Shown piece after piece: positions 8,574-19,418 of a stretch of 64,000 nt of DNA. This stretch comes from Gammaproteobacteria bacterium. Its GTDB lineage: Bacteria > Pseudomonadota > Gammaproteobacteria > GRL18. The stretch is from positions 1 through 64,000 of the forward strand of contig JADGEK010000017.1 of NCBI GenBank assembly GCA_016744395.1. The letters are read 5' to 3'. The position numbers and the translations under genes were made by a program. The notes below the pieces were generated by a model. The model was not told the origin of the DNA. It searched no databases and was given only the letters and a program-made list of their open reading frames with translations. The first letter of the stretch is position 1. The number at the start of each line of letters is the position of its first letter.

Positions 8574-9323
8574 ATGTTAGCCAAGATTATTAACTCCTAT
8601 AAACCATTTTATCTTCTTCTTATATTTCAACTGGGCAGTATATATTTTAATGTTGCTATTTCAGATGGATCATTCATTGATAAAGTGTACCATCCCTATG
8701 TTCAACCTAATGAAAGGGAGTTTGAATGGCGTGGGATTATTGAAAAACAATCAGGTCAGAGTAAGGAGGCTCGGCAAAAAGATAATGCTCAAAAATATCG
8801 ATTTGGCTATGGGCAATCTATAAATGAGCGTTGGTTTGCTGAAATTTACCTTATTGGTGAAAAACATCGTGAACAGGAATTTAAACTTGAAGTGGTTGAA
8901 ATTGAAGCTTTATGGCAAATTACAGAACAAGGTGAATATGACCAGGACTGGGGAATGTTATTTGAAGTTGAACATGAACGTGATGATGTTTCTGAAATCT
9001 CATCTGCTTTAATTATTGAACAGCAATGGAACAACTGGGTGGGAACCGCTAATCTCTACTTAATCTATGAGTGGGGCAGTAAAATTGATAATGAATTTGA
9101 AACGGCTATGGCACTGCAGGGTCGATATCGATATTCAAAAACATTAGAACCTGCAATTGAATTCTATAGCAGTGATGTCAGTGAAGGCATAGGTCCTGTT
9201 CTTTTAGGTAATATCAAGCTCAGTGGTAGAAAAAAAATATATTGGGAAACTGGGGTTATTTTTGGTCTGGATAATGAAACGGCTGATCAAACTTATAAAA
9301 TTTCAATAGAATTTGAGTTTTAA
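8574..9323 (+). CDS. Putative outer-membrane beta-barrel protein linked to iron-transport genes
   Basis: A 249-residue protein with an N-terminal hydrophobic segment (about 12-30) that looks like a signal sequence, followed by alternating polar/aromatic strands (RFGYGQSINERWFAEIYL, GMLFEVEHERDD, WNNWVGTANLYLIYEWG, IYWETGVIFGLD) and a C-terminal phenylalanine (SIEFEF), as in barrel proteins recognised by BAM. It has no transmembrane helix beyond the leader. I do not recognise a named family. It is 73 bases after the FTR1 permease and is the last gene of the co-directional run, suggesting an outer-membrane component or sensor of the same system. Confidence 0.6.
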   Translation: MLAKIINSYKPFYLLLIFQLGSIYFNVAISDGSFIDKVYHPYVQPNEREFEWRGIIEKQSGQSKEARQKDNAQKYRFGYGQSINERWFAEIYLIGEKHREQEFKLEVVEIEALWQITEQGEYDQDWGMLFEVEHERDDVSEISSALIIEQQWNNWVGTANLYLIYEWGSKIDNEFETAMALQGRYRYSKTLEPAIEFYSSDVSEGIGPVLLGNIKLSGRKKIYWETGVIFGLDNETADQTYKISIEFEF

Positions 9324-9449
9324 CGTTAACAATTCATTTTTATAATGAAATATATGCTTTAAATGAAGCTATAAAGGATATTAATATTTTATAAATTGTA
9401 ATAGGATATTTACTTTAATAGAAACGCCTGAGAAGGGATAAGTAATTTA

Positions 9450-10100
9450 GTGCCAATACAAGCAAGTAGTTATTCAGTTAAAGAAGAAGTCGCCCATGCA
9501 ATATCGCATGGTGTCGGTATCATTCTCAGCATTATTGGTTTAACGGTGTTAGTGGCCTATTCAAGTGTTTATGGTGATGCCTGGCATATTGTCAGCACCA
9601 GTATTTTTGGCAGTGCTTTAATTATTCTTTATACGGCATCAACCTTGTATCATAGTATTCCCATTCCTGAAGCAAAAATTATCTTAAAACAAATTGATCA
9701 TTCAGCCATTTATTTACTGATAGCGGGCTCTTACACTCCATTTTTGTTAGTTAATCTTCGTGGTGTCGTTGGCTGGAGTTTATTTGCTTTGGTATGGTGC
9801 ATTGCCATTATTGGTATTTTGCTTGAGGTTCATAGAAAAGATCGGTTTAAAAAACTATCAATTGCACTTTATTTAGGACTAGGCTGGCTTGTGATTGCAG
9901 CAATTAAACCCATGATTGACTCAGTAGAACGTGGAGGCCTGATTCTTCTTTTAATTGGTGGAATTTCCTATAGTTTAGGGGTTATATTCTATACCAGAAA
10001 AAAGATGATGTATCATCATGCAATATGGCATCTTTTTGTTTTGGCAGGTAGTATTTGTCATTATTTTGCTGTTTTATTCTATGTAATACCTATAAAATAA
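9450..10100 (+). CDS. trhA: Hemolysin III / TrhA (YqfA) family membrane protein
   Basis: A 216-residue seven-helix membrane protein of the PAQR-like superfamily. Signature segments are EEVAHAISHGVG near the N-terminus, STLYHS, DHSAIYLLIAGSYTPF and the C-terminal WHLFVLAGSICHYFAV, giving the conserved histidines thought to bind metal. The E. coli member has been linked to membrane-lipid homeostasis; hemolytic activity is a historical label. The start is GTG at 9450, with a weak upstream ribosome-binding site. It is separated from the iron cluster by 126 bases, so it may be a separate unit. Confidence 0.88.
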   Translation: MPIQASSYSVKEEVAHAISHGVGIILSIIGLTVLVAYSSVYGDAWHIVSTSIFGSALIILYTASTLYHSIPIPEAKIILKQIDHSAIYLLIAGSYTPFLLVNLRGVVGWSLFALVWCIAIIGILLEVHRKDRFKKLSIALYLGLGWLVIAAIKPMIDSVERGGLILLLIGGISYSLGVIFYTRKKMMYHHAIWHLFVLAGSICHYFAVLFYVIPIK

Positions 10101-10313
10101 TCTTCCTTTTATATTTACCTATCTAAATTTGGAATACTTACTCAATACCACAATATTCTTATTAAAGACGCAATGTTCAACATTTGTTTTATGTACTAAT
10201 TTGTACCAAATGGATGTAAAGTTTAATAATCCATTAAAATCTGTATTCTCTTAATGAAATAACCTTAAAAGAAGCATAAAATACAACACTTTAATATTAT
10301 CTTGGAATGAATT

Positions 10314-10688
10314 TTGGGCGAATTGGCTGTAATTGCTGCAGGTGGCGCATTGGGTGCAATGATGCGCTTCTGGGTTTCTGGTGGGATATATGCTTGGCTA
10401 GGTCGTGATTTTCCTTACGGGACCTTAAGCGTCAATTTAATTGGTTCTTTTTTTATTGGAATTGCTTTTATATTGCTCACAGAGCGTTTAACTTTTGGGT
10501 CTGAGGTGAGAGCCTTTGTTTTGATTGGCTTTTTGGGTGCTTTTACTACATTCTCAACTTTTTCTTTAGAAACTCTCATGCTTTTACAAGAGGGATTGCT
10601 TATTAAAGCGGCAGGCAATATTTTATTGAGTGTCTTTCTTTGTCTCATTGCCACATGGAGTGGGATTATATTAGCTCGCTCATTGTAA
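10314..10688 (+). CDS. crcB: Fluoride ion exporter CrcB/Fluc
   Basis: A 124-residue, four-helix small channel. Family motifs are all visible: GGALGAMMRFW, the strongly conserved GTLSVNLIGSFFIG, and GFLGAFTTFSTFSLET containing the phenylalanine and sodium-binding residues. Fluc channels work as dual-topology dimers that export fluoride. The start is TTG at 10314; a second TTG at 10323 is possible. I found no recognisable fluoride riboswitch in the 213 bases upstream. The next gene, a DUF190 protein, commonly travels with crcB. Confidence 0.95.
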   Translation: MGELAVIAAGGALGAMMRFWVSGGIYAWLGRDFPYGTLSVNLIGSFFIGIAFILLTERLTFGSEVRAFVLIGFLGAFTTFSTFSLETLMLLQEGLLIKAAGNILLSVFLCLIATWSGIILARSL

Positions 10689-10762
10689 TTGATATAAGGT
10701 TCAGTGCTTTTAATAGTATGGCTTATACAGACTCTGTTTAACAGAAATATAAATAGGTAAAA

Positions 10763-12425
<1,663 letters not shown>

Positions 12426-12426
<1 letters not shown>

Positions 12427-14204
12427 TGATACCTAATATCCTTTCAAGGACACCTTGTATTGATGAGTTCATGCAATCACAACTGTCTCAAAGCTTGTCA
12501 TTATCTCCTTTGCAGGCCCGTATTATTGCAAATCGAGCTCATGAGGGTGATAGTGAAAAATTTCTGATTGAAGTAGTGAGTACTTCTCTTAAGAATATTG
12601 CACCACCCAGTCTTCTTATTGATAGTGACAAAGCAGTGAAGCGCATTGCTTTAGCCATTAAAAATTCTGAAGTAATTGGTCTCTTGACGGATTATGATGT
12701 TGATGGCATTACTTCTCATGCCATTTTATTTCACTCATTGCGAGATTTCTTCTCGGTCCCAGAAAATAAAATTCAACATCTAATAGGCCATCGTATTGAT
12801 GATGGCTATGGTATTAGTCCAGGGCTGGTGGATCGTATTGTCAGCTCAGAAGTTTTACCTCAACTAATAATTACAGCCGATTGTGGTTCTTCAGATGAAG
12901 CTCAAATCACCCAATTAAAATCAAAGGGTATTGATGTTATTGTGACGGATCATCATGCCATACCACAAGAGGGCATTCCTACTTCAGCATTTGCAACCAT
13001 TAATCCCACTCGAAATGATTGTTCTTATCCTGATACGACTATTGCAGGATGTATGGTAGCCTGGCTATTGATGAGTCAATTGCGAACTGAGTTAATTGAC
13101 TCAAAAATGATTCATGAGAATATTCCTAAGTTATCAGGTTTATTAGACTTTGTTGCTTTAGGCACGGTGGCTGATGCTGTTTCTTTAAGCAGCCCAATTA
13201 ACCGAGCGGTGGTTAATGTAGGCTTAAAAGTAATGAACCTGTTGCAACGCCCAAGTTGGCAAGCAATCAAAAAATTATTGGCGCGTGACTTTCAAGCTTT
13301 TACTTCAGAAGATCTTGGATTCCAAATTGGACCTAGAATTAATGCTCGTAGTCGCATGTCAGATCCTAATATGGCGCTGCATTATTTAACAGCAAGCACA
13401 TTAAATGACTCAACTCGTTTTTTATTAGAGCTTGATAAGGACAATCAGATTCGAAAAGAAACTGAAAAAGAAATGCTTGAAATTGCCTATAGTTTAGCCA
13501 AAGCACAGTTACTCAATCAAAAATGGTCATTGGTTATTCATCATGAAAGTTTTCACGCAGGTGTTCAGGGAATTGTTGCTTCACGTTTAATGGAGAAATT
13601 TGGTCGGCCTGTCATTGTATTCAGTCCGACTAATGATCACAGTAAATTAACGGGTTCAGCCAGAACCATTCCTGGTGTACATATTCGAGACGCCATTGAA
13701 AACGTAGCCAATCAGTCTTCTGAAATGGTTTTTACTTTTGGTGGTCATAAAGGTGCTGCAGGCCTTAAGATCAATGCTTCATTAGTTGATGAATTTAGCA
13801 TTTTATTTGACAAAGCAGTTGAATCACAACTGAATGCGGATACTGACCTGCGTCCTATGATTTATACTGATGGGGAATTAGATGAAAGTGAGCTCAGCTT
13901 TGAAACAATTGCAGAACTAAAAGCCCTTGAACCCTATGGTCGCGAATTTGAAGTGCCTGTTTTTGAAGGTGATTTTAAAGTACAGAGTATTCGTGTTATT
14001 GGTTCTGAGGGAAATCATTTAATGATTTCCCTTGCTACTGATTCCCATTCATTTCGAGCTGTGTGGTTTAGGGCTTTGGAAAAAAAGAATGATCCTTTTC
14101 CATTTGTTGAAGGGCAGTTTATTCGTGTCGTGTATCATTTAAAAGAAAACTTCTTCAGAGGTAATTTTTCAATTCAATTGCATATCCTATACGCTTCTTT
14201 GTAA
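12426..14204 (+). CDS. recJ: Single-stranded-DNA-specific exonuclease RecJ
   Basis: A 592-residue 5'-3' single-strand exonuclease of the DHH phosphoesterase family used in recombination and mismatch repair. Visible motifs are DYDVDGITSHAI (motif I), ADCGSSD, VTDHHAIP (the DHH motif) and, later, the DHHA1 region FTFGGHKGAAG. The length matches RecJ (about 575-580). The GTG start overlaps the serS stop by one base. A hairpin with no clear U-tract follows the gene at 14213-14230. Confidence 0.95.
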
Positions 14205-14212
14205 TAGCTTGA

Positions 14213-14230
14213 GACGTTGCAAGCAACGTC
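14213..14230. terminator. Perfect hairpin between convergent genes, possible terminator
   Basis: GACGTTGC-AA-GCAACGTC is a perfect palindrome giving a 7-bp stem with a CAAG loop. It lies in the 38-base gap between recJ (plus strand) and the convergent gene ending at 14243 (minus strand). Neither side has a convincing U-tract, so its role as a bidirectional terminator is only likely, not shown. Confidence 0.35.
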
Positions 14231-14242
14231 ATAGAGACAGCT

Positions 14243-14803
14243 TTAAAATAGTTCGATATCATCGTCATCAGAGGCGTTTATTTCTTCCCTAAATTCCCCT
14301 AAAGCTTCTTCGATGGGCATTCCTGAAAGCACTTTATCGAACATTCTTCTTTCTTCTTCCATGGTGTACTTACTTCGAATTGCTTGCTGTAATGCTTGCC
14401 ACTCAGGAGGAGAATATAAAGAAGATGGATTTGAAATTAGTGTTGTTAATGATGAGAGACTGTGACTGACATGATCCAGTCTCTGAGTTAATTTGTCATA
14501 AAATTGAAAAGCAATTATGGCGGATTGAACTTTATCAAGTGCGGTTGTGGCTGAACCTTGAATAATAAGCTTTGTTTTATCAAAATTATCATCATTCATA
14601 TGATTTATGGATGATTGAATATCAGCAAGGTTAGTTGCTAATGATGTAAATGAACTGGCTAAAGTATCCACTGAAGCATTACCTTCATTCATAGACTGAT
14701 CAATTTGCGCAACGGATAAGTTGAGCATTAAGATGGTTTCTTTTAACTGGCTCCAGTCTAAATCTGGATTTATAGAAGATGAACCTGCAGAAGATGTACT
14801 CAT
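14243..14803 (-). CDS. Helical protein of unknown function, CheZ-reminiscent
   Basis: A 186-residue, helix-rich cytoplasmic protein with no membrane segment. A serine-rich N-terminus is followed by long amphipathic helices; the segment AIIAFQFYDKLTQRLDHV recalls the QFQDLTGQ helix of CheZ-type phosphatases, and the C-terminus is a very acidic tail (ASDDDDIELF), also reminiscent of the CheZ CheY-binding end. The YTMEEERRMFDKVLSG stretch is not one I can place. I would call it conserved-looking but unnamed; a link to the HDOD/chemoreceptor genes 3-8 kb away is speculative. Confidence 0.6.
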   Translation of the reverse strand: MSTSSAGSSSINPDLDWSQLKETILMLNLSVAQIDQSMNEGNASVDTLASSFTSLATNLADIQSSINHMNDDNFDKTKLIIQGSATTALDKVQSAIIAFQFYDKLTQRLDHVSHSLSSLTTLISNPSSLYSPPEWQALQQAIRSKYTMEEERRMFDKVLSGMPIEEALGEFREEINASDDDDIELF

Positions 14804-15049
14804 GTTATTCCTTAATCAATTTTTTCTAATTGCTAATATTTTTTTAAATAATAGTTAGAGTAATTTATTGTTAAATTATAGATGTAAAATTAAGAATTGC
14901 ATGCAATTATCTGAATAAATTCATTATTATTTAAAAAATGTTTGTTTTGCTTTAAAAAGGTCTAAGAAATACTCACTTTCTGGTGTAAAATATCAGGCCA
15001 TTTAAGTATCAATGGCAATTAATATAAAATAAGGTCTCCAGGCAAAATC

Positions 15050-16148
15050 ATGATAGAAACTACGGGTCTGAAAACCAGAATTTCCGATATAAACAATCGT
15101 TCTGAATTACTCAGGGGGTATCTTTGACTATGATCTTAGAAAAGAACAACTTGAAGAAGTCAACTTAGAACTTGAATCACCCAGTGTATGGGATGATCCT
15201 GAAAATGCTCAGGCTTTAGGTAAAACAAAGGTTTCACTGGAAAAAATAGTCCATGGTCTTGAAAAGTTGTTTTCCAGTCTTTCCGATATGGATGAATTAC
15301 TTGAAATGTCTGTTGCAGAAGATGATGAAGATGCAGTCGTAGACATTATCTCAGAGTTGGATGATTTAGAAAAAGAAGTCTCTGATTTGGAATTTCATCG
15401 TATGTTTTCTGGTGAAATGGATGCCAATAATGCTTTTATTGATATCCAATCGGGTTCAGGCGGTACTGAGGCGCAAGATTGGGCCAGCATGATCTTAAGA
15501 ATGTTTCTACGTTTTGGAGAAAAAGAAGGCTTCAAAACAGAAATTTTGGAAATATCAAATGGAGATGTTGCGGGTATAAAAGGTGCAACCATTAAATTTT
15601 CTGGAGAATATGCATTTGGTTGGCTAAGAACAGAAACGGGTGTGCATCGTTTGGTAAGGAAATCACCCTTTGATTCGGGCAGTCGACGTCATACTTCCTT
15701 CGCCTCAGTGTTTGCCTACCCTGAAGTGGATGATGACATTGATATTGATGTCAATCCTGCAGATTTGCGCATTGATACTTATCGTGCCAGTGGTGCAGGT
15801 GGTCAGCACATTAATAAAACGGATTCAGCCGTTCGTATTACCCACATGCCTACTAATGTTGTTGTTCAATGTCAAAATGATCGTTCTCAACACAAGAATA
15901 AAGCAGAAGCCATGAAAATGTTGAAAGCTAAATTATATGAAGTTGAAATGTTAAAACGTAATGCTGATAAACAAGAACTGGAAGAGACCAAGTCTGATAT
16001 TGGTTGGGGAAGCCAGATTCGTTCCTATGTATTGGATCAGTCTCGTATTAAAGATTTGCGCACAGGCCATGAATCCAGTAACACACAAGCAGTGTTAGAT
16101 GGTGAACTTCGTGCCTTTATTGAGGCTTCTTTGAAGTCCCGCATGTAA
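15050..16148 (+). CDS. prfB: Peptide chain release factor 2, with programmed +1 frameshift
   Basis: RF2 releases peptides at UGA and UAA. The gene starts at ATG 15050, runs 25 codons to an in-frame TGA at 15125-15127, and continues in the +1 frame from GAC at 15126, giving 365 residues, the E. coli length. The frameshift site is canonical: AGGGGG (15113-15118, internal Shine-Dalgarno) then TATCTTTGAC. In the long frame one sees the GGQ catalytic loop ([19 protein letters not shown]) and the release-factor tripeptide-type region near EKEGF. An annotation beginning at the downstream in-frame TTG at 15267 would miss the N-terminal third. lysS follows 70 bases later. Confidence 0.97.
15113..15128 (+). 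promoter_or_regulatory. prfB programmed frameshift site
   Basis: AGG GGG TAT CTT TGA C: an internal Shine-Dalgarno followed at the usual three-base spacing by the CUU-U slippery codon and the in-frame UGA stop. When RF2 is scarce, ribosomes pause at UGA and slip +1, making more RF2. The site is identical in layout to that of E. coli. Confidence 0.95.
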
Positions 16149-16218
16149 ATAATAAATAATAGTGTCAATAGACACTGTTCAAGAAAGCTATAGAGAATAA
16201 AACAGAGTGAGTAAATTG

Positions 16219-17733
16219 ATGTCAGAATCTACAAATGAAACATTAGACACCGTCGATGAAAATAAATTAATTGTACTACGTCGTGAAAAACTGTCGAAGT
16301 TGAGAGAGCAGGGCAATGCCTTTCCAAACCATTTTCGTCGAGATTCTCTGGCGGCTAATTTACATAAAGAATATGATCAATTAACTAAAGAACAACTGGC
16401 AGAAAAAAATATTAAAGTGGTTGTCGCTGGTCGAATGATGTTACAGCGAATTATGGGTAAAGCCAGTTTTGCAACGGTTAAGGATATGTCAGGAGCCATC
16501 CAGTTGTTTGTGCAGCGTGATGCATTGCCTGAGGGCTTTTATAACGATCAATTCAAAAAATGGGATCTAGGTGATATTATTGGTGCTCAAGGTGTTTTGT
16601 TTAAAACAAAAACCGATGAGCTTTCTGTCAGGGTGGATAGTATTGAATTGCTGACTAAGTCATTACGGCCACTTCCAGAAAAATTTAAAGGTTTATCGGA
16701 TCAGGAAACTCGCTATCGTCAGCGTTACATTGATCTCATTACCAATGATGAAACACGAAAAACGTTCATTTTACGTTCAAAAATAATCACCTATATTCGC
16801 AATTTCATGTTGCAAAAAGAATTTATGGAAGTTGAAACGCCGATGATGCAGGCGATTCCTGGAGGTGCAACGGCACGACCTTTCACTACCTATCACAATG
16901 CGCTTGATATGGAATTGTTCTTACGAATTGCCCCGGAATTGTATTTAAAGCGTCTTGTTGTTGGTGGTTTTGAACGTGTTTTTGAGATAAATCGTAATTT
17001 TAGAAATGAAGGCTTATCAACTCGCCATAACCCTGAGTTTACCATGATAGAATTTTATCAGGCTTATGCGGATTATCATGATTTAATGGATATTACGGAG
17101 GAAATGTTACGTGGCCTTGCGCAAAATGTATTAGGCAGCCCAGTTTTTCAATATCAGGGAATGGAAGTGGATTTTGGTAAACCCTTTGTACGTTTGACAA
17201 TTAAAGAATCAATCCTGCACTTTAATTCTGATCTGACTGAATCTCAGTTGGATGATATTGATTCTGCACGTAAAATTGCTGAAGCTTTAGATATTCCCTT
17301 AAAAGACAGTTATGGTTTAGGCAAGATTCAAATTGAAATATTTGAAAAAACTGTCGAGCATCGTCTTATGGATCCGACTTTTATTACAGCCTATCCGACA
17401 GAAGTCTCACCACTGGCTCGTCGAAACAATGATGATCCTTTTGTCACAGACCGTTTTGAATTTTTTATCGGTGGACGTGAGCTGGCAAATGGTTTTTCAG
17501 AATTAAATGATCCGGAAGATCAGGCAGAACGATTCAACAAACAAGTAGAAGAAAAAGATGCAGGTGATGATGAAGCGATGCATTTTGATGATGATTATAT
17601 CACGGCCCTGGAATATGGCATGCCACCCACTGCAGGTGAAGGCATTGGAATCGATCGATTAGTAATGCTATTGACCGATGCGCCATCCATTCGTGATGTG
17701 CTTTTGTTTCCTCACATGAGAGCAGCGGAGTAA
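16219..17733 (+). CDS. lysS: Lysine--tRNA ligase
   Basis: A class II lysyl-tRNA synthetase, 504 residues from the ATG at 16219 (an in-frame GTG at 16207 would add 4). E. coli LysS has 505, and the [12 protein letters not shown] beginning followed by [18 protein letters not shown] fits the family, so the ATG is preferred. The N-terminal OB-fold is followed by the catalytic core: motif 2 [20 protein letters not shown] and motif 3 [13 protein letters not shown]. Placement after prfB is the classical gammaproteobacterial order. A hairpin follows the gene at 17761-17791. Confidence 0.96.
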   Translation: MSESTNETLDTVDENKLIVLRREKLSKLREQGNAFPNHFRRDSLAANLHKEYDQLTKEQLAEKNIKVVVAGRMMLQRIMGKASFATVKDMSGAIQLFVQRDALPEGFYNDQFKKWDLGDIIGAQGVLFKTKTDELSVRVDSIELLTKSLRPLPEKFKGLSDQETRYRQRYIDLITNDETRKTFILRSKIITYIRNFMLQKEFMEVETPMMQAIPGGATARPFTTYHNALDMELFLRIAPELYLKRLVVGGFERVFEINRNFRNEGLSTRHNPEFTMIEFYQAYADYHDLMDITEEMLRGLAQNVLGSPVFQYQGMEVDFGKPFVRLTIKESILHFNSDLTESQLDDIDSARKIAEALDIPLKDSYGLGKIQIEIFEKTVEHRLMDPTFITAYPTEVSPLARRNNDDPFVTDRFEFFIGGRELANGFSELNDPEDQAERFNKQVEEKDAGDDEAMHFDDDYITALEYGMPPTAGEGIGIDRLVMLLTDAPSIRDVLLFPHMRAAE

Positions 17734-17760
17734 GAGCTAAGTTAATTTTTAAATAACAGC

Positions 17761-17795
17761 AAAAGCAACCTGTATTCTATAGATTGCTTTTGGTC
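17761..17795. terminator. Hairpin between lysS and the convergent HDOD gene
   Basis: AAAAGCAA (17761-17768) pairs perfectly with TTGCTTTT (17784-17791) around a 15-base loop. The A-tract on one side and T-tract on the other would let it act in both directions between lysS and the gene on the minus strand ending at 17815. The loop is long and the stem short, so confidence is moderate. Confidence 0.5.
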
Positions 17796-17814
17796 TTTTG
17801 CTTATAATTCAACA

Positions 17815-18660
17815 TTAATTAAAAAGTTGTTGTGTTATTTCAATTTCTTCCATGACAATATCTTCAATCTCAACCACTTCCGATTCACCTGCCAGTCCTA
17901 ATTTACAAAAAGAGGGGACTGTGTTCCAGTCGATTTGTGCATCAGGGTGTTCGGTGCCTTCCAGATTTTGCAGTTTTGCAACAATAACTACATCAACGTA
18001 ATCGATATTTTCACTGTCGTATGTATAATTGGCGTGTTCATGTGCAACTTTGATTAAATCATCAGGAAAATGCCAACTTTTCATGATTGATGTACCAACA
18101 GGGCCTGATAAGCGTTCAAGCAGTGAAGAAAAAACGTCTTCATCCTGAACCAGGGCAGGAATTTCTTCAGCACGGGTGATAATGGGTAGTGCACCAATAT
18201 TATGAACCAGCCCGGCTAACATGGCTTGATCAGGCTTTAACTTAGTAAAATGATTAGCCATTGCTGAAGCAATGGAGGCAACCTGAGTACTTTGGGTCCA
18301 AATTTCGTCCATATACTTTTTAGTGATAGGATTAGTGGCCTTGAATATTTGCTCCATTGCCATTGTTGTGACCATGGATTTGACCAATGAGTGGCCCATA
18401 CGCGTTATGGCTTGTTCCACGGTGTCTGTTTTTTGTGAGCCTCTGAGTAGAGGACTATTGGCAACCTGAATCATACGAGCTGATATGACGGGATCTAAAA
18501 CAATCACATCAGCAATTTGCTTTACGCTGGCGTCTTCATCAGCAACAGCATCACGAACTTTTAATGCCACTTCGGGCAAAATAGGTAGAACTAACTTTTG
18601 TTTTTCTAAGTCATCCAGCAATGCAATATAAAACTTATCTTCAAGAACTTTATTACTCAA
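17815..18660 (-). CDS. HDOD domain signalling protein
   Basis: A 281-residue cytoplasmic protein with one HDOD domain (roughly 15-215). Typical segments are LPILPEVALKVRDAVADED, VIVLDPVISARMIQVANSPL, and TVEQAITRMGHSLVKSMV. HDOD proteins resemble HD phosphohydrolases but lack the full HD metal site; they are linked to c-di-GMP, motility and stress signalling. No partner domain is fused. It precedes the orphan chemoreceptor module (divergently, 758 bases away). Function in this organism is unknown. Confidence 0.9.
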   Translation of the reverse strand: MSNKVLEDKFYIALLDDLEKQKLVLPILPEVALKVRDAVADEDASVKQIADVIVLDPVISARMIQVANSPLLRGSQKTDTVEQAITRMGHSLVKSMVTTMAMEQIFKATNPITKKYMDEIWTQSTQVASIASAMANHFTKLKPDQAMLAGLVHNIGALPIITRAEEIPALVQDEDVFSSLLERLSGPVGTSIMKSWHFPDDLIKVAHEHANYTYDSENIDYVDVVIVAKLQNLEGTEHPDAQIDWNTVPSFCKLGLAGESEVVEIEDIVMEEIEITQQLFN

Positions 18661-19418
18661 AGGAAATCCTTTATCAGTTAAATGTATTAATGTATTACAA
18701 ATTCATGCACTCTATTTATAGCATATAATACGCTAATTTCAATAGTAGCTAGAAGATGTCTATCCATTAGTAATGATTGGTCAATTACTTGGCTTTTTAT
18801 TCCCCTCTTGAGGGGGCGCCTGTATTCGTATGATATTTGTGGTTCTGCAATTTAACATGTTGAAAAAACACATTATTTTATATCTAATGGTAGATATTTC
18901 CTTATAATCTCAAGAGAAAATGACATAAATCTATTTAAATTTCTTCTATAAGAATTACATCGCTAGGTACTTAATAAAAAAATCATTATTTTTCATATAA
19001 ATATTCCCTGATTTAATATCACATTTGAGCATTAAATACTGGCTCCACTTATTTTTTTTAATAGTCGCAAACTTCAGTATTTATTAAATCCCTCGGGGTT
19101 TTATTCCCCGTCGCTTGCAGCGTATGTATTTAGATCTCTTGAGTATCTAAATACCCAACCTCACGTAGTGGAAGGCGAGCCTAAGCGAGAGGGCTTGCCC
19201 TAGTTATTTTTATAGTAAACCATAGTTCACCTAAAATTTCGTATGGTTAAATATAATATCAACATTAAACTTTTATTTTTTATCAACTACACTGAATTTA
19301 TATTGAATGATTATTTATCTACCCTTCTTAAAGCATTAGATTGACGATTAGATTGTTGTGATTTGAATCAGGAACTATAAAAATCAACTTAACCAATAGT
19401 TATAGAGGTGGCTTCCTA
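18661..19418. other. 758-base noncoding interval with several hairpins
   Basis: No protein gene is supported here. The divergent promoters of the HDOD gene and the chemoreceptor must lie in it. It contains a hairpin CCCCTCTTGAGGGG at about 18804-18817, preceded by the string TTTTTATT, and the longer structured repeat at 19085-19206. TTTTATTCCCC and CGTATG occur near both, suggesting the two places are pieces of one element. The rest is AT-rich with no recognisable signal. Confidence 0.5.
19085..19206 (+). repeat. Hairpin-rich structured repeat, copy A
   Basis: About 120 bases that fold as a string of hairpins: CGGGG-ttttatt-CCCCG, GTATTTAGAT...ATCTAAATAC (10-bp perfect arms), CAC-GTA-GTG, and AAGC-gagagg-GCTT. 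Its 3' half is clearly related to the sequence at 22861-22923 (shared TCAC..AGTG.AAG..GAGC.TAAGCGAGAG.GCTTGC.CT). It may be a miniature mobile element, an IS200/IS605-type end, or a guide-RNA (omega RNA)-like relic; I saw no TnpA or TnpB gene. Related ends also share AGTA and AAATCCC at the 5' side. Confidence 0.5.

Noticed and set aside
10101..10313. Fluoride riboswitch before crcB
   Set aside because: I looked for the conserved GG-GAUGG and ACCGCC type elements and did not find them.
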